Source: Botryococcus braunii (Eukaryota; Chlorophyta; Trebouxiophyceae). Taken from it: a stretch of DNA of 25,000 bases. The notes beneath the pieces were generated by a model, which worked only from the letters and a program-made list of their open reading frames with translations, had not been told where the DNA came from and ran no database searches. The stretch is from positions 79,930-104,929 of the forward strand of contig KV908669.1 in NCBI GenBank assembly GCA_002005505.1, read 5' to 3'. Shown here piece after piece: positions 1-18,638 of this stretch. A program made the translations under genes and the position numbers. The first letter of the stretch is position 1. Each line of letters opens with the position of its first letter.

Positions 1-2
1 AC

Positions 3-350
3 GCCCTTGGTGCCCATCAACCAGGCATGGTTAACGTTGAACTCGCTCCTGGTCCCGATAGCCTCGACATGGCTGGAGACTAACCAGTGGACGTGCCTTA
101 TGCAGGCGTAGACCTCGTTGAGTTCCTGTTGCTCGATTTAACACCAAATAAACCCATTTTTGCTGCTTGACCCCCGCTTCTGGGTGCAAGCTGGCCTGTC
201 ATCAGGACCGTAAATCTACCTCTTTCACAGCGTGCCTCACCGTGTCTTTGCTATGCTGTCATGATATTCCATCTCATATTCAGGAGTGATGCTCTCCAGG
301 TTCCGAGAAGGGTTCAGACTCTGAACTTCAGAGTCCATCGCATTTAACCA
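3..350 (+). pseudogene. Possible degraded open frame, perhaps a transposon remnant
   Basis: Frame 3 of the + strand reads from the window edge to a stop at 348-350, with two earlier in-frame stops (TAA 81-83, TGA 168-170). Between the stops the translation looks protein-like, for example GVDLVEFLLLDLTPNKP. The TGA could come from CGA by CpG decay. The first 225 bases look more GC-rich than the DNA that follows. I do not recognise the family. The minus strand (about 1-125) and + frame 1 are also open here, so the coding frame is uncertain. A decayed retroelement fragment is an inference only. Confidence 0.22.
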
Positions 351-1794
351 TCGCGTTTACGTTTGGGGGGATCTGGACCCGCACGTTAATCAAAGGAAAG
401 TCTGAACACAGTTTTGAGATTGATGATGTAGATATGGATGCGTTTCCATTGTTTTGTACGTGTTTAACATAGGGGATTTGTTGTCAGCAGATATAACCAA
501 ATGCCAAGTGACTCTGACATTCATATGTATATGTACACATGTATACTATTTACACAGTGTTTTGAGTGACTGCAAAGTGCCTTGCAGATATAACCCAAAA
601 ACACCAGAGGACCAACTGCTACATGTAGACGGGACATTCTGGTGTCCCAGCATCTGGCACATCTGCCACCAGGAGTCCCCTGCAAAGTTACAGCCGCAGG
701 GACGGTGGAGAGAGAGTAACACTTCCCAACCAAATCTACAATAAGAAGATATTGTAGCAACAAAAACCATGAACTTACCTAACCCCTAATACACAGATAA
801 ACTGCATACAACAGGCCTGGGATAACAACACTGTGGGATAGACTAACACATCCTTCTTTTATGTGGAGTTCTTCCCCCGTCCCCACCCTCCCCCCGGTCC
901 CCCAGGGAGCGATTGTGCCGCGTGGGAACTTTAAACAAATTTGCCTTACAAAAAAGGAAGATGCGGGCGAGAGCCCGAACGTCCCAACCCGTACTCCCGG
1001 CAATTTGACCCCATGGCTATAACCCCTTCAATCCCCTCGGTTTACAGCCCGATTCATGAGTAAAACACTGAAAACACAGGAAGAAGAATGTCGAATGGAG
1101 CCCAGACATACATGAACATATCCCCCCCTCCCAATACATCCACCATATCTATGTAGATAAAACACAATGCCTATAACCCATAAATACTACACATGTGAGG
1201 GTCTGCCTGTGTTGTCCCTGAAGGCCTTGAGGTTATGCTGGGTGGAGAGGAGGGTTCGTGTATGTACGGTGGGAAATTCCATTGAACGGGGGCGGACATA
1301 AGATTTTCTCCGCGTGTGCCCGGTCATGCACACTTACCACTTTTGCTCGCTCACTAGATACGGTACTGCTGCAAACCTCACGGGGGGACTCGAATCATGT
1401 TTGAAGAGTGGAACAATGACGTGCTGAACAGTCTATCCAGTTTGCTATTAAATTTATTTACGTGTGTGGCCCCCCGGTATCTTTCGGAGGATGACTAGCC
1501 ACTCCTTGGGGATCTGGCTTTCATGAGCTAAGCGTCCTTGCGTGGGATGGGCGTACACTTCCGCCGATGGTTTCTCCAGGTGATGAAAGTCGTGTGCATG
1601 CTGGCCGGGGTTAGCTTGATCGCCCTGCGTAGTGCTGGTGGTTGGTGGGCTTCAACACACTGTGTTGTTACAAGCGGCCCCTCGTTAGTGATTTCATAGT
1701 CCTTTCATTTATAAAGTGGTTCTGAACTCTTCTAGGTAGTTTAGTTGACCCAGGATGCTTCAACAGCACATGCGAGGATAGCGCAGCAGATTAC
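351..1794. other. Intergenic DNA upstream of the PDK gene
   Basis: No exon-like stretch, RNA gene or repeat was recognised here. Open frames at 454-744 (+) and 779-1003 (-) have no family resemblance and look random. The stretch must hold the promoter and 5' UTR of the kinase gene, but I see no convincing TATA box. The reading frame of the first kinase exon is open back to 1726. A pyrimidine-rich stretch ending in TTCTAG (1729-1734) could be a splice acceptor for an upstream exon. Confidence 0.5.
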
Positions 1795-4004
1795 ATGTTT
1801 AGTCTATATAAACCTGGATTGATCAAGTGGTTTTGCAATGCAGGGACTGCAGCTTCAGCTGCAAATGCTGTGAAACTAACACTGGGCAAATTGCAAGAGT
1901 GTTTACCACGAAAGGAATTTGAGGAGCTCATCTCGCATGCGTTCCATAAACAGAATGGTGTGAGTTTGAAATATATGCTTGATTTTGGATCAAATCCTAT
2001 CAAACGACAGCTGGTTCACTCCGCACAGTTCTTACACCAAGAATTACCTACACGCTTGGCACATCGAGTTGCAGAGTTAGAAAATTTACCGTACGGCCTT
2101 GGTGAGCAACCTAAAGTTCGTGAGGTACGAATTGGAACAGTTTGTTGGGGGCCTCACATATTCCATGGCAATTCTGTGAGACTCTGATAAGTAGCAGCAG
2201 CGTTCTTGCTGCAGGTCCGGAATTTGTATGTGGAGTCATTCCGGAGGATTAAACACTTTCCAGACATCAAGGACCACCAGGATGAGGTGACATTCACAGA
2301 AATGCTGAAGGATATCTACAGTCGCCACAGGTAATCCATATTTTATAACGGCACATTTGCTGGCATGCATGGGCGCGAAGCATACTAGTATTAGTAATGT
2401 GCGGCCATGGATATAGTTGTTCCGAAGCATTGTGAAGGATGTTCAGACAATTCTGTGAGCATGAATGTGTATGCATGGAGGAATACGTGCACAAGCAATT
2501 CTGTATGTGTTTTTCTGGGGGGGAGGGGATTTTTGGAGGTCTATGGGGGCCCACAAGGGCCGCTTAGGAACCTATCCTGTCACTGCGTGGAGATAAATCT
2601 GTGCCAACGACCAGGTGTGTGATGGGTATGGGGGATCCATAGGAACGTTGTCTCGGATATGGCAATAGGCTTGGCACAGCTGAAGGCAGAGTGGAAATCA
2701 TCAGGAATACCTTTTACATCACAAGGACAACTCCATGACTTTCTGGATCGATTCTACCTGAGTCGCATTGGTATTCGTATCTTGATAGGTCAGCATATTG
2801 CACTACACGAACCTCAGAGAGAGGACCACATTGGTGCGCCTTTTACCATGCCTTCATGCGTACTCCAAAACGCCATACCCCAGGGTGCCATTGTTTTTGA
2901 GGCAATGCTAGGTGGTAGTGGCAATGTTTTGACCTGTAGCCCTGCATGACCTGCATCTTCATGAGGAAGTTTGGGCACCATTATGATGGCATTGTGGGGC
3001 CGGACAGTAGCATGCCTCTTGGTCATGTTCAGGTGCCAGTTCTCGCGCTATGTCGGTTGTGGTTAAATAAGATCTTCTGCTGGCTCACAGAACCATGGAG
3101 ATTAATCTGTTATACTATATGCAGGCATGGTTTCCACACGATGTTCGCCTCTGCAAGTGGCAAAAGATGCCATATATGATGCACGTAACATCTGCATGAG
3201 ACAGTACGGAAGTGCTCCAGACGTTGTTGTGTATGGCGACCCTCAATTCACTTTCCCGTATGTGCCAAGCCATCTCCATCACATGGTTTTTGAGCTGGTG
3301 AAAAATTCACTGCGGGCAGTGAATGACCGCTTTGAGGACAGTGTGGAGGAAGTCCCACCCGTACGCTTGATTGTAGCTGAGGGAGGGGAAGACATATGTC
3401 TTAAGGTAATCACACTCGCAATTCCAGGGGATGGTCTGGGGCTTGTTTAGTGCTGCATGGTACAAATCGTAGAAGACATGCTTCTCCTTCAGAAAGTAGC
3501 GTCCTGTGTACATCTCTGTCAAAATTGCTTCTTTGTGTCATGTAGGGTCAGATTGTGTGTTACGGTTCACTGCAGGTCTCTGATGAAGGCGGAGGCATTC
3601 CAAGGAGTGGACTGTCACGAATCTGGACATATCTTTATACCACAGCTGAATCGCCGCTGGAGGAAATGGCGAGAACAGGTTCAGATGGCCCTGCCATCCT
3701 TGCAGGCTATGGTTATGGCCTCCCAATCAGCCGGCTGTATGCAAGATATTTCGGAGGGGACCTCCAGATTATTTCCATGGAGGGCTATGGTACTGATGCG
3801 TAAGTGCCCAGCTTGTGATTTGTCGGAATAATCCATGGGATTTTTCAATGAGACCATTTGCGCCCTGAAGTTTTATGCTCAGTTCACACGCTTGCTTCTT
3901 AAGGATGCATAGTATACAGCCTTTACTTGAGCGATTTGCAATGCCCTGGCCGCAGGTACCTCCATTTAAATCGGCTGGGAAATATCCAGGAGCCTTTGCC
4001 ATAA
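1795..4004 (+). CDS. PDK: Pyruvate dehydrogenase kinase, mitochondrial (PDK/BCKDK family), six exons
   Basis: This protein kinase phosphorylates and switches off the E1-alpha subunit of the mitochondrial pyruvate dehydrogenase complex. Exons: 1795-2124, 2215-2330, 2643-2833, 3125-3405, 3576-3799 and 3956-4004. All introns are GT-AG, phases agree at each junction, and the joined frame is 1,191 nt, or 396 residues plus stop, normal for the family. Residues 1-35 are hydrophobic and basic without acidic residues, as in a mitochondrial presequence. The helical domain has [11 protein letters not shown] (from 56), [14 protein letters not shown] (79-92) and [15 protein letters not shown] in exon 3. 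The GHKL ATP-binding domain has the N-box ELVKNSLRA (E269, K272, N273), G1 DEGGGIP (309-315), G2 GYGYGLP (350-356) and YGTDAYLHL (377-385). The C-terminal IQEPLP resembles plant PDKs. The start is the first ATG in the open stretch; an upstream exon cannot be excluded. Confidence 0.93.
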
Positions 4005-4609
4005 ATGCTCCATAATTTTGCAGAGGCTTATGTCATTTGTTGGGCATCCAATTGCGCATTGCGCATTGATTGGTGTGCATCAAGTTTTATGTGTGGGAGT
4101 CTTGATGCAGACGGGAATGCGCAGCCAGACATGACGTCAGGATTTTTAATGGCGCCTGACTTTGGCGGTCTGCCAATTGCATCAAGAGTGGAGAGTGGTG
4201 TCGCTCATGTCAGTGAGGGAAGTGTATGATCTACCCGGCAGAGTCTGATCTTCGTGGGTCACAGGCCTGCTTAAGATACCGCAGTGGCATGCTATTATAC
4301 CCTTGCTTCTTCTTGGCTTTAATCTGGAGGGCACGGGCTGTTTTTCTCGCACCACTTGCTGTGGCTAATAGCAAGGTGGCTATCGATGTTACTGCTTGAA
4401 AAGCAGGGAACTCATGGCTAATAAGGGAATTAGGAGAAGAATTGAAGTACACTATGGTGCTGGCGCATCAGGATGGGCATATCAGCTGGATAGTGGGTCT
4501 TTTTGAGCAGTTTGTACACTGTGAATGCCTTGGAAACCATAGGATAGGACCTCGTTCAGACGAAGGGCATATTACAATTTGCAAGACCGGATCTGCATAA
4601 CAATCAATC
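4005..4609. other. 3' flank of the PDK gene, no gene seen
   Basis: This stretch holds the kinase 3' UTR and spacer. No exon with family resemblance was found on either strand, and no clear polyadenylation signal could be chosen. A direct repeat TTGCGCATTGCGCATTG lies near 4053-4069. Confidence 0.5.
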
Positions 4610-4948
<339 letters not shown>

Positions 4949-6656
4949 TGGTGGGCATGGTTTGCCGAGGTGAGGAATACGCTTCGTATCCGTAATATTA
5001 TATACTTAGTAAACTGGGAAGTTTAATGTTCGCATCCCATACAGGATATGTACTCTACCAATCGAGTCCTGCCCACGCGAAATGCAAAGGCCCGAGCACC
5101 TGCAATGCTTTTATCAAAAAGCACACAGGGACACTTCTTCTAAGCGTAGTCGATTGCAATGATGTGATGTTTTCAGGGTTTCCTTTACCGGAATATTATT
5201 ATATCAATAATGATTAATCAATTAAAATCCCGGGGGGGGGGGGGCGGAAAAACGTAATATATTTATCCCAAGGGGTCGTTTAGTTGAAGTACAATTGCAG
5301 TACTGTGGCCTATAGTAATGGCGACACATACATATTTGTCCGGTTCACTTCGATGCCTTGTAAGGCCGCAAATGTGTTTGACGACGCCAACTTGATTCGT
5401 TTGACTTATTTATAGGTGCATGTTCAACATTGTACATGAATCACCCCCGTAAGAATCCTGCAGATAGGGAAGTTTTCATATCTCACGCCACTTGCGCTTC
5501 CCATTAAGGGACTCGCGAGCAGCAGGCACCCCCCGAGAGCTCTCGTCTAAGCAAAATAGTTCGCATATTTCTAACTTTCTCTGTAAAACATTCGAGTCAA
5601 TGGAAATGCAGGGCAATAAATGTTGCCTTGAGCAAATTCAATCCTTAATGCTTGGTTGCTCTTTGAAGCAGAGAACTCCTTAGGAGTCAGGAGAGCAGTG
5701 TGTTCAGTCAAATCACGTGAAGAGCTAGACTTTGTTTGCTGAGCTGTCGCGGCCTTCTGACACCTAATCAGCCGCACAGGAATATGTTAAGCCCTCATGA
5801 GGTCCTGGTACAGCTAATGAGGCTTGTGTATCGTAAGACAGACTGCTTCACCCTCCTGCAAGTTGGCCAAAGCGGTGCGGTGGCCACTACTGCAGTCCCC
5901 GAGTATGTAGCGTGCCGGCAGGCAGATAGCGTCGGGGGTTGCGCCGACGCATGCCAAGCGGTACATTGTGCCCTCGTAGGCTTCGTGCTGGTAGCGGTAT
6001 GGGGCTCTGGCCATATTGGCACTTTCAGTGGTGCACAACGATCTTGGGAGAATATAAGACAGTCCCACCTTGTATACTTGACCACAGTAAAAACAGCTCA
6101 GCACAGCTTCCCCGTGAACTGCTAGCACAAGGAATTGAAATAAATACTACAAGCAAGCGAAGGTAGTTTGAAGTCATCTAAGGGCGACACTCCACAGTTA
6201 TCTATAAGAGCTTTGACAAACTAAGGACTCATACCTGGGCCCAGGGATGCCTGTGTTAGATTCAGGTTTTAAGCCCAGACTTTGAAATAGGGGAAGGGGA
6301 GCAGCAGGGACCATGTGGGTGTGGGCACATCCATCTCACCAGACAGCAACTGATAATGAATCAAAGATTATCTTCCTTTCACGTCTGTCTTGGTACCACT
6401 GTGCCAGGCACCACACTCACCATATATTTCGCTTAAAGGGAAATGTGAAATATATCAGTCTCAGGCCCCCGATACCCAAATAGTCACGTGTCGACATCCA
6501 AATGGCTGCAGGTTGAAAAACTTTGAAAATATATGTCAGAAGAAGAAAAAGAAGCGCTGAACCTTGCAAAAACCGGGGTGGGGGGGGGGGAGAACAAGGA
6601 AACATATAGGATTGAGTATAGCGAGGGAGAGGGTGGGGGGGGGGGGTGGAGCGAGC
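4949..6656. other. Intergenic DNA with no supported gene
   Basis: A G13 run occurs at about 5232-5244. Between 5736 and 6128 both strands have open frames of about 100-130 codons in a locally GC-richer patch. The minus frame (5814-6128) reads somewhat protein-like, but I recognise no family and see no splice context that favours either strand. G-runs lie near 6579-6590 and 6634-6646, leading into the next GA tract. Nothing else is supported. Confidence 0.45.
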
Positions 6657-6678
6657 GGGAGAGAGGGGGGGAGGGAGG

Positions 6679-6765
<87 letters not shown>

Positions 6766-6772
6766 AAAGGGG
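6657..6772. repeat. Purine (GA)n microsatellite with G-rich flanks
   Basis: The tract is 116 bp of uninterrupted purines. Regular GA dinucleotides occupy about 6680-6755 and are bounded by G-runs. Arg-Glu open frames across it are artefacts. Confidence 0.95.
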
Positions 6773-7647
6773 TGGGAAAAAGGCGGGGGGTTTATGGAGA
6801 GAGTACACTTAGCATGGGGAGGCCTTCTCATGGTATGAAGAGTTTTCACCTAAACCCTGTAATGATTTTTTAAGTGCTGGAAATAATTGGGGCACATAGA
6901 GTCGAAATCTGGACGAAAGCTTTGAAATGCAAGCGATAGTTTACGATAGCGAGATGCGTCTGTGTGGGGCTGTACACATATGCTGAGGTACAGCCTAGGG
7001 AGGCATGTCAATGACATGAAGCGTTTAGACATACCCCCAGTAACTATTGAAGCTGCTGGACAAAGTTTGAACAATTGTGATAACAACCTGGATGAAAGCT
7101 GTGAAATGCAAGTGTTAGGTTGCGGTAGCGTGACGCGTTTGTGTAGGGCTGCTGATTTACAGGATGGGGTGGCATGCCCATGATAGCAAAAGTTTAGACA
7201 TTCCCCCTGTGACTATCCAAAGTGTTGGACAAGGTTTGAACAATTATGATGAGAGCCAGGATGATAAAGTTTGAAAAAATTTTAGTTTGCAGTAGCGTGA
7301 CGCATATTGTGGGGCTGTGCTGGTTTACAGCATGGGGAGGCATGCTGATGACAGCAAAAGGTTAGACCTATTCCCTGTGAGTAGTGGAAGTGCCGGACAA
7401 AGCTTGAACAGATATGATAAGAACCTGGATGAAAGCTTAAAAAAAATAAGATTTCAGTTTGCGATAGCGTGACGCGTCTGTGTGGGGCTTGTTCTAGTTT
7501 ACAGCATGGGGATGCATGCCCATGACACCAAGAGCTTAGACATACCCACTATGACTATTGAAAGTGCTGGAAAAGGTTTGAACGAGTTTGATAAGAACCA
7601 GGATGAAAACGTTGAAACATAAGTTTCAGTTTGCGGTAGCATGACGC

Positions 7648-7666
7648 GTGTGTGTGTGTGTGTGTG
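7648..7666. repeat. Short (GT)n run inside a satellite unit
   Basis: This run of about nine and a half GT units sits directly after the GACGC anchor and before GGCTTGGCTGG. It occupies the same place in the satellite unit as the much longer run at 8008-8088. Confidence 0.9.
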
Positions 7667-8003
7667 GCTTGGCTGGTTTACGGCATGGGGAGGCATGCTG
7701 ATGACAGCAAAAGTTCAGACCTACCCCCTGTGCCTAGTGAAAGTGCTGGACAAAGTTTGAACAAATATGATAAGAACCTGGGTGAAAGCTTAGGGAGTGG
7801 GGAAAAAAAAAGAATTCGGTTTGCGATAGCGTGACGCGTCTGTGTGGGGCTTGTTCTAGTTTACAGCATGGGGAGACATGCCCATGACAGCAAGAGTTTA
7901 GACATATCCACTGGGACTATTGAAAGTGCTGGAAAAGGTTTGAACGAGTATGATAAGAACCAGGATGAAAATGTTGAAACACAAGTTTCAGTTTGCGGTA
8001 GCG

Positions 8004-8007
<4 letters not shown>

Positions 8008-8088
<81 letters not shown>
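8008..8088. repeat. (GT)40 microsatellite inside a satellite unit
   Basis: Eighty-one uninterrupted bases of alternating G and T start right after the GCGTGAC anchor and end at GGCTTGGCTGG. They account for the one over-long satellite interval (239 bp instead of about 172). Open frames of Cys-Val or Thr-His repeats here are artefacts. Confidence 0.97.
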
Positions 8089-8089
<1 letters not shown>

Positions 8090-9282
8090 CTTGGCTGGTT
8101 TACAGCATGGGGAGGCATGTCCATGACAGCAGACATGTAGATAGGGCCCCTGTGACTATACAACGTGTTGGACAAAGTTTTAACACGTATGATAAGAACC
8201 TCGAGGAAAGTTTTGAAATGCAGGTTTCAGTTTACGGTAGCGTGACGTGTGCGTGTGTGGGGCTGTTATGGTTTATACCATGGGAAGCCATGCCCATGAC
8301 AGAAAGAGTTTAAACAAGCCCCCTGTGACTATTCTAGGCTCTGGACAAAGCTGGAACAATTATGATAAGAAACATGATGAAATCTTTGAAATACACGTTT
8401 CAGTTTGCGGAAGCGTGGGCTTTTCTCATTTACAGCCTGGGGAGGGATGGGCATGACAGCAAAAGTGTAGACCTACACTCTGTGACTCTTTGAAAGTGCA
8501 GGACAAAGTTTGAACAATTATGATAAGAACCCGGATGAAAGGTTTGAATTGCAAGTTTTAGTTTTGGTAGCGTGACGCGTCTGTGTGGGGTTGACTCAAT
8601 CACAGCATGGGGAGGCATGCCCATGACTGCAAAAGTTTAGACACACCCCCTATGACCATTGAAAGTGCTAGACAAGGTTTGAACAATTATGATAAGAACC
8701 TGAATGAAAGCTTTGAAATGTAGGGTTTAGTTTGCGGTAGCGTGACGCGCCTGTGGGGGCTTTGCTGATCTGCAGGATTGGGGAGGCATGTCCATGACAG
8801 CAAAAGTTTGGGCATACCCCCTGTGACCAGTGAAAGCGCGTTTAGGATAAGCTTCACTGTGACTTAAAAAATTTTTACAACTATGATAAGGACGTGGAGG
8901 AAAGCTGTGAGATGTGGGGGTTTTAGTGTGTGGTAGCATGACGCATCTGGGAGAGGCTGCGCCCCTTCACACACACCCTGTGGTGTTTTCGAAAGTGTTG
9001 GACCCATCTTGAACCAATTTATGCCAAAAGAAGCACATTGCCCACGGCAGTGTACTGGGTGATAAATAAAAAACAGGATAGTAGAGGTCAGGCACAAAAC
9101 TCAGCAAAAAATGATAGAGGTATCTCCAGAAAACTTTATGAACGCAAATCGTGGCAATAGGGCAGCAAACAAACAGGAAACATACATGCCCACCAAGGAA
9201 ATCACTTGGGCAAGAGGTGAAAAAACATGCCCACATAGGTCATATGCAAAGGGATGCGTGCAAAAAACTACGTATACTCTTT

Positions 9283-9304
9283 TACAGTGCCGTAGGGCAC
9301 TGTA
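9283..9304. repeat. Perfect inverted repeat, 9-bp arms
   Basis: TACAGTGCC (9283-9291) pairs exactly with GGCACTGTA (9296-9304) across a 4-base loop. The function is unknown. It is not followed by a T-run that would suggest a terminator. Confidence 0.85.
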
Positions 9305-9486
9305 GAGAGAAGTGTCATGTGTGTCCCTGGTCCCTGGCTCCCGCGTAACAGCATGTAGGATATGTGTTTAGGCTATGCTTTTCATCTGAAAAGTTATTTA
9401 AGGCTTGCCTTTCACGTCTAAAGACTCTTTATGACGTGTTGAAGACGGAACCCTCAGTAAAGAGTGAATGTCTGCCGTCCCAAAGG

Positions 9487-9515
9487 GCTGTGGGCCACAG
9501 CCTGTGGCCCACAGC
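9487..9515. repeat. Perfect inverted repeat, 14-bp arms, 1-base centre
   Basis: GCTGTGGGCCACAG (9487-9500) is followed by one C and then its exact reverse complement (9502-9515). Each arm is itself nearly palindromic (CTGTGG against CCACAG). It lies about 570 bp upstream of the kinesin start codon. Confidence 0.9.
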
Positions 9516-10086
9516 GTGTGGGTACCTTCGGGACAGTGTACACCAGCCGCACTGTACCGTGCTGGAAGATTTAAAAAACAGTCAGACAGTTCCAACACAC
9601 CGAGTCTCACCTACAACATATGGTGAATAAGGCTTAAAAGATATTGATATTTTAGACTTGATGAGGCAACCTCAAAGTCGAAGTGCGTTTGAAAATTGTC
9701 GAAGCAAATCATCGAAGCCGTATTGCAAAGCTTCTAAGCCCCGTTCGTTCTAAGAGAGAGAGTATCACCGGGATTGGTTCCCATGAGTGTGATGGAGAAC
9801 AAGAAATCATAGAATTCCGTCAACCTTTGCGCTACTAAATTTCTCGGTAACAGTAACGTGTCAAACTGTTAGCAATCGCGGCTCCCTCCTTAAAGATTGA
9901 GAGCATGCGAAGGGAGAAGAGCCTATCGGAAAATTGTAGTCTCTTTTGATGAATAGCTGATAGGGTATGGATTGCGGTTACGGGTCAGAAACGCATGTTT
10001 TTAACCATATGCTGTCCTAAGTGAGCGAGCTGATAGAGGGTCCGTAATCAGCTCCTGCTGCCAGAAGGGACCCATATATCTGAAAT

Positions 10087-16798
<6,712 letters not shown>

Positions 16799-18638
16799 GT
16801 CAGGTACTGTTACCAGTGTGCCCAACAAGGTTTCATTAGCAACGAAGTTGGACAGTCTCTGACACAACACAATTCAGTGGATGACCAAGAGCAGTGTGAC
16901 ACCCTGCATGACCTAGAAGCAAAACCAAGTATGACATTTGTGACATGACGAAGGTCTACTTGATTCCCCTCAGAAATCAGTTTGAGTTCTTCAAACTCTG
17001 ATGAGACGGCACAGTTCTATTTATTGGGACACCTTGTTTGGAATCAGCACTTGGCATTCTCAGGTATGCCAACTGTGGAAATTTTTGTCCCATCATCGCG
17101 CATACGGCTCGCTAGGATCGTAAGGCCGATTGAGTGGTGACTGCAAGGACTTTTCCCCCTTGGCAGCTGTAATCAGTGTTAAGGGGTGACTTAATCATAG
17201 CCATACTTCCTAGCTGAGTGCTTGGCAGCTGCAGGGCACTGCAATGCAGACATCGACATTTTCTGATGTAATATGCTCCAATTGTCGTATGTTCCATTAG
17301 GCTTCATAGCATTTGTTAAAATTTCGAAGAAAATAATGTAACACAGACGGAGTCACACAACAAGTCACATCACATTAGCAACCCATGCCATATCTCAGTC
17401 TTTCTCATGCAGTATACTGGATCCTGCATACCTTTATTTTGAACAAGTACTGCCTTCTGCTGCATAAAGTTTGAATTGAATTTGGACCTGCTTGGACATT
17501 CATTAACCTCTGGCCTACTCTGCCATGCATGGGTTTGATGTTGAAATTTATCTACAGGAAGTATGAGGTATTTCTCACCTCCAGAATGCAGTAGAGAGAG
17601 CATTGAGCTCTATAAGGGCTTCATTTTAGAATATTGAATGAGCTGGTTTGCATCATGATCTGTCGTTTTGAGAAGTAATGAAAACAAAGTAGAACCATGG
17701 AAAATGGTGCGCCTCGACAATTACGTTTCACTGAACCTCTGAAATTGCTTTTGCTTGGGGTCAATGTAGAAACAAAACATACACGAACATACACGTTAAT
17801 TTTTTTCAAATACACGAAATGGAGGTCCAGAATGTGGCAGTACTGTGGATCAACTTAAAAAGGAGCTCTCGCAGGAAGAATGTTGAGGATGCCGCGATTA
17901 CTTCAGAAAAAGAAAGATGGGGCGACAGCCCCCATCTTGGGCTGTACAGGCATAGCCAAAGAATCGAGTGTTTCATTTGCATGCAATTCACATTTGTCTG
18001 AGTACCAAGACCGACACCTTCTCTATTTTAAGTCAAGGAACCGATGAAACACGACGGTTGGAATGTATTCTGAAGTGGATAGATTACAAACTGACGCATC
18101 TAAACAGCTCTGGCGAGAGCGGGTCTCGGTTCCAACGGAACGCACAATAAAGGGCCTCACCTCGCAACACCATTTCCGGCTTACAAAGAGCAATGTTGAT
18201 TTAAGACTTGACGCATCATCTGGAATGTACAATAACAGCTTATACATATTCAGCTGTAAAAATTGCATTCACCGACATACTCCGTCAATGCGCTTAAAAA
18301 TCTTTGCCGTTAAACGATTCCAATTGCCCTTGACCGTCTTAAGATGACCTGATTCAGCTACCAGTTTTCGTCGGGGCCACTACGGTCAGCCACGAATAGC
18401 ATGATAAGCAAAATTACCGGACCTGTCAAGGCAGAAGCAACTCTGATCAGGCTATCTAGCAACAGGGCAGAATACGGGCGGTGGAACTGCTTGAACGTCC
18501 ATCAGATGCTGTTCCCTTTTTGCGAGGTCATAAATGCAACGTATCTCGGACCAACATTCAATGGCGTGAGGGGACCCCCGCAGGGCGACTGCAGCTTTGC
18601 TCGGCCGTATATACGTGAGGTTCTCCGGGCTTTGCAGG
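16799..18638. other. Spacer between the kinesin and the tRNA gene, no gene seen
   Basis: The left part must be the kinesin 3' UTR. TGTAA, the polyadenylation signal common in chlorophyte algae, occurs near 17167, 17266 and 17335, but nothing singles one out. Open frames at 18063-18347 and 18401-18661 (+) have no family resemblance, and the second one overlaps the tRNA. The last 100 bases before the tRNA look more GC-rich than the rest. Confidence 0.45.

Larger units (their letters stand above)
6865..9030. repeat. Satellite-like tandem array, about 172-bp unit, about 12 diverged copies
   Basis: The anchor TAGCGTGACGCG (with variants) recurs near 6948, 7125, 7293, 7465, 7637, 7827, 7999, 8238, 8410, 8568, 8738 and 8933. 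The spacing is mostly 168-177 bp. Each unit also carries versions of ACAGCATGGGGAGGCATG, CCATGACAGCAAAAGTTTAG and TTGAACAATTATGATAAGAA in the same order. Longer intervals are explained by an A-rich insertion (7637-7827) and by GT expansion (7999-8238). The unit is not a multiple of three and the frames are interrupted, so it is not coding. The ends are decayed: the first copy begins around 6865 and the last similarity fades near 9030. Confidence 0.93.
9031..10086. other. Spacer upstream of the kinesin gene
   Basis: No exon, RNA gene or long repeat was recognised. Two perfect hairpins are listed separately (9283-9304 and 9487-9515). The promoter and 5' UTR of the kinesin must lie in the right part of this stretch, but no clear core element could be picked. 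The open frame at 9364-9630 has no family resemblance. Confidence 0.5.

Noticed and set aside
5736..6128. Overlapping open frames of about 100-130 codons on both strands
   Set aside because: Neither has a recognised family or splice context, and opposed open frames in GC-richer DNA often arise by chance. The minus frame is the better candidate if either is real.
7844..8313. Cys-Val and Thr-His repeat frames in the GT/CA tracts, also at 22610-22798 and 23003-23631
   Set aside because: They are translations of microsatellites; the flanking satellite unit is not a multiple of three and is not coding.
6865..9030. CRISPR-like array
   Set aside because: The units are contiguous diverged 172-bp repeats without short conserved repeats and unique spacers, and the genome is eukaryotic.
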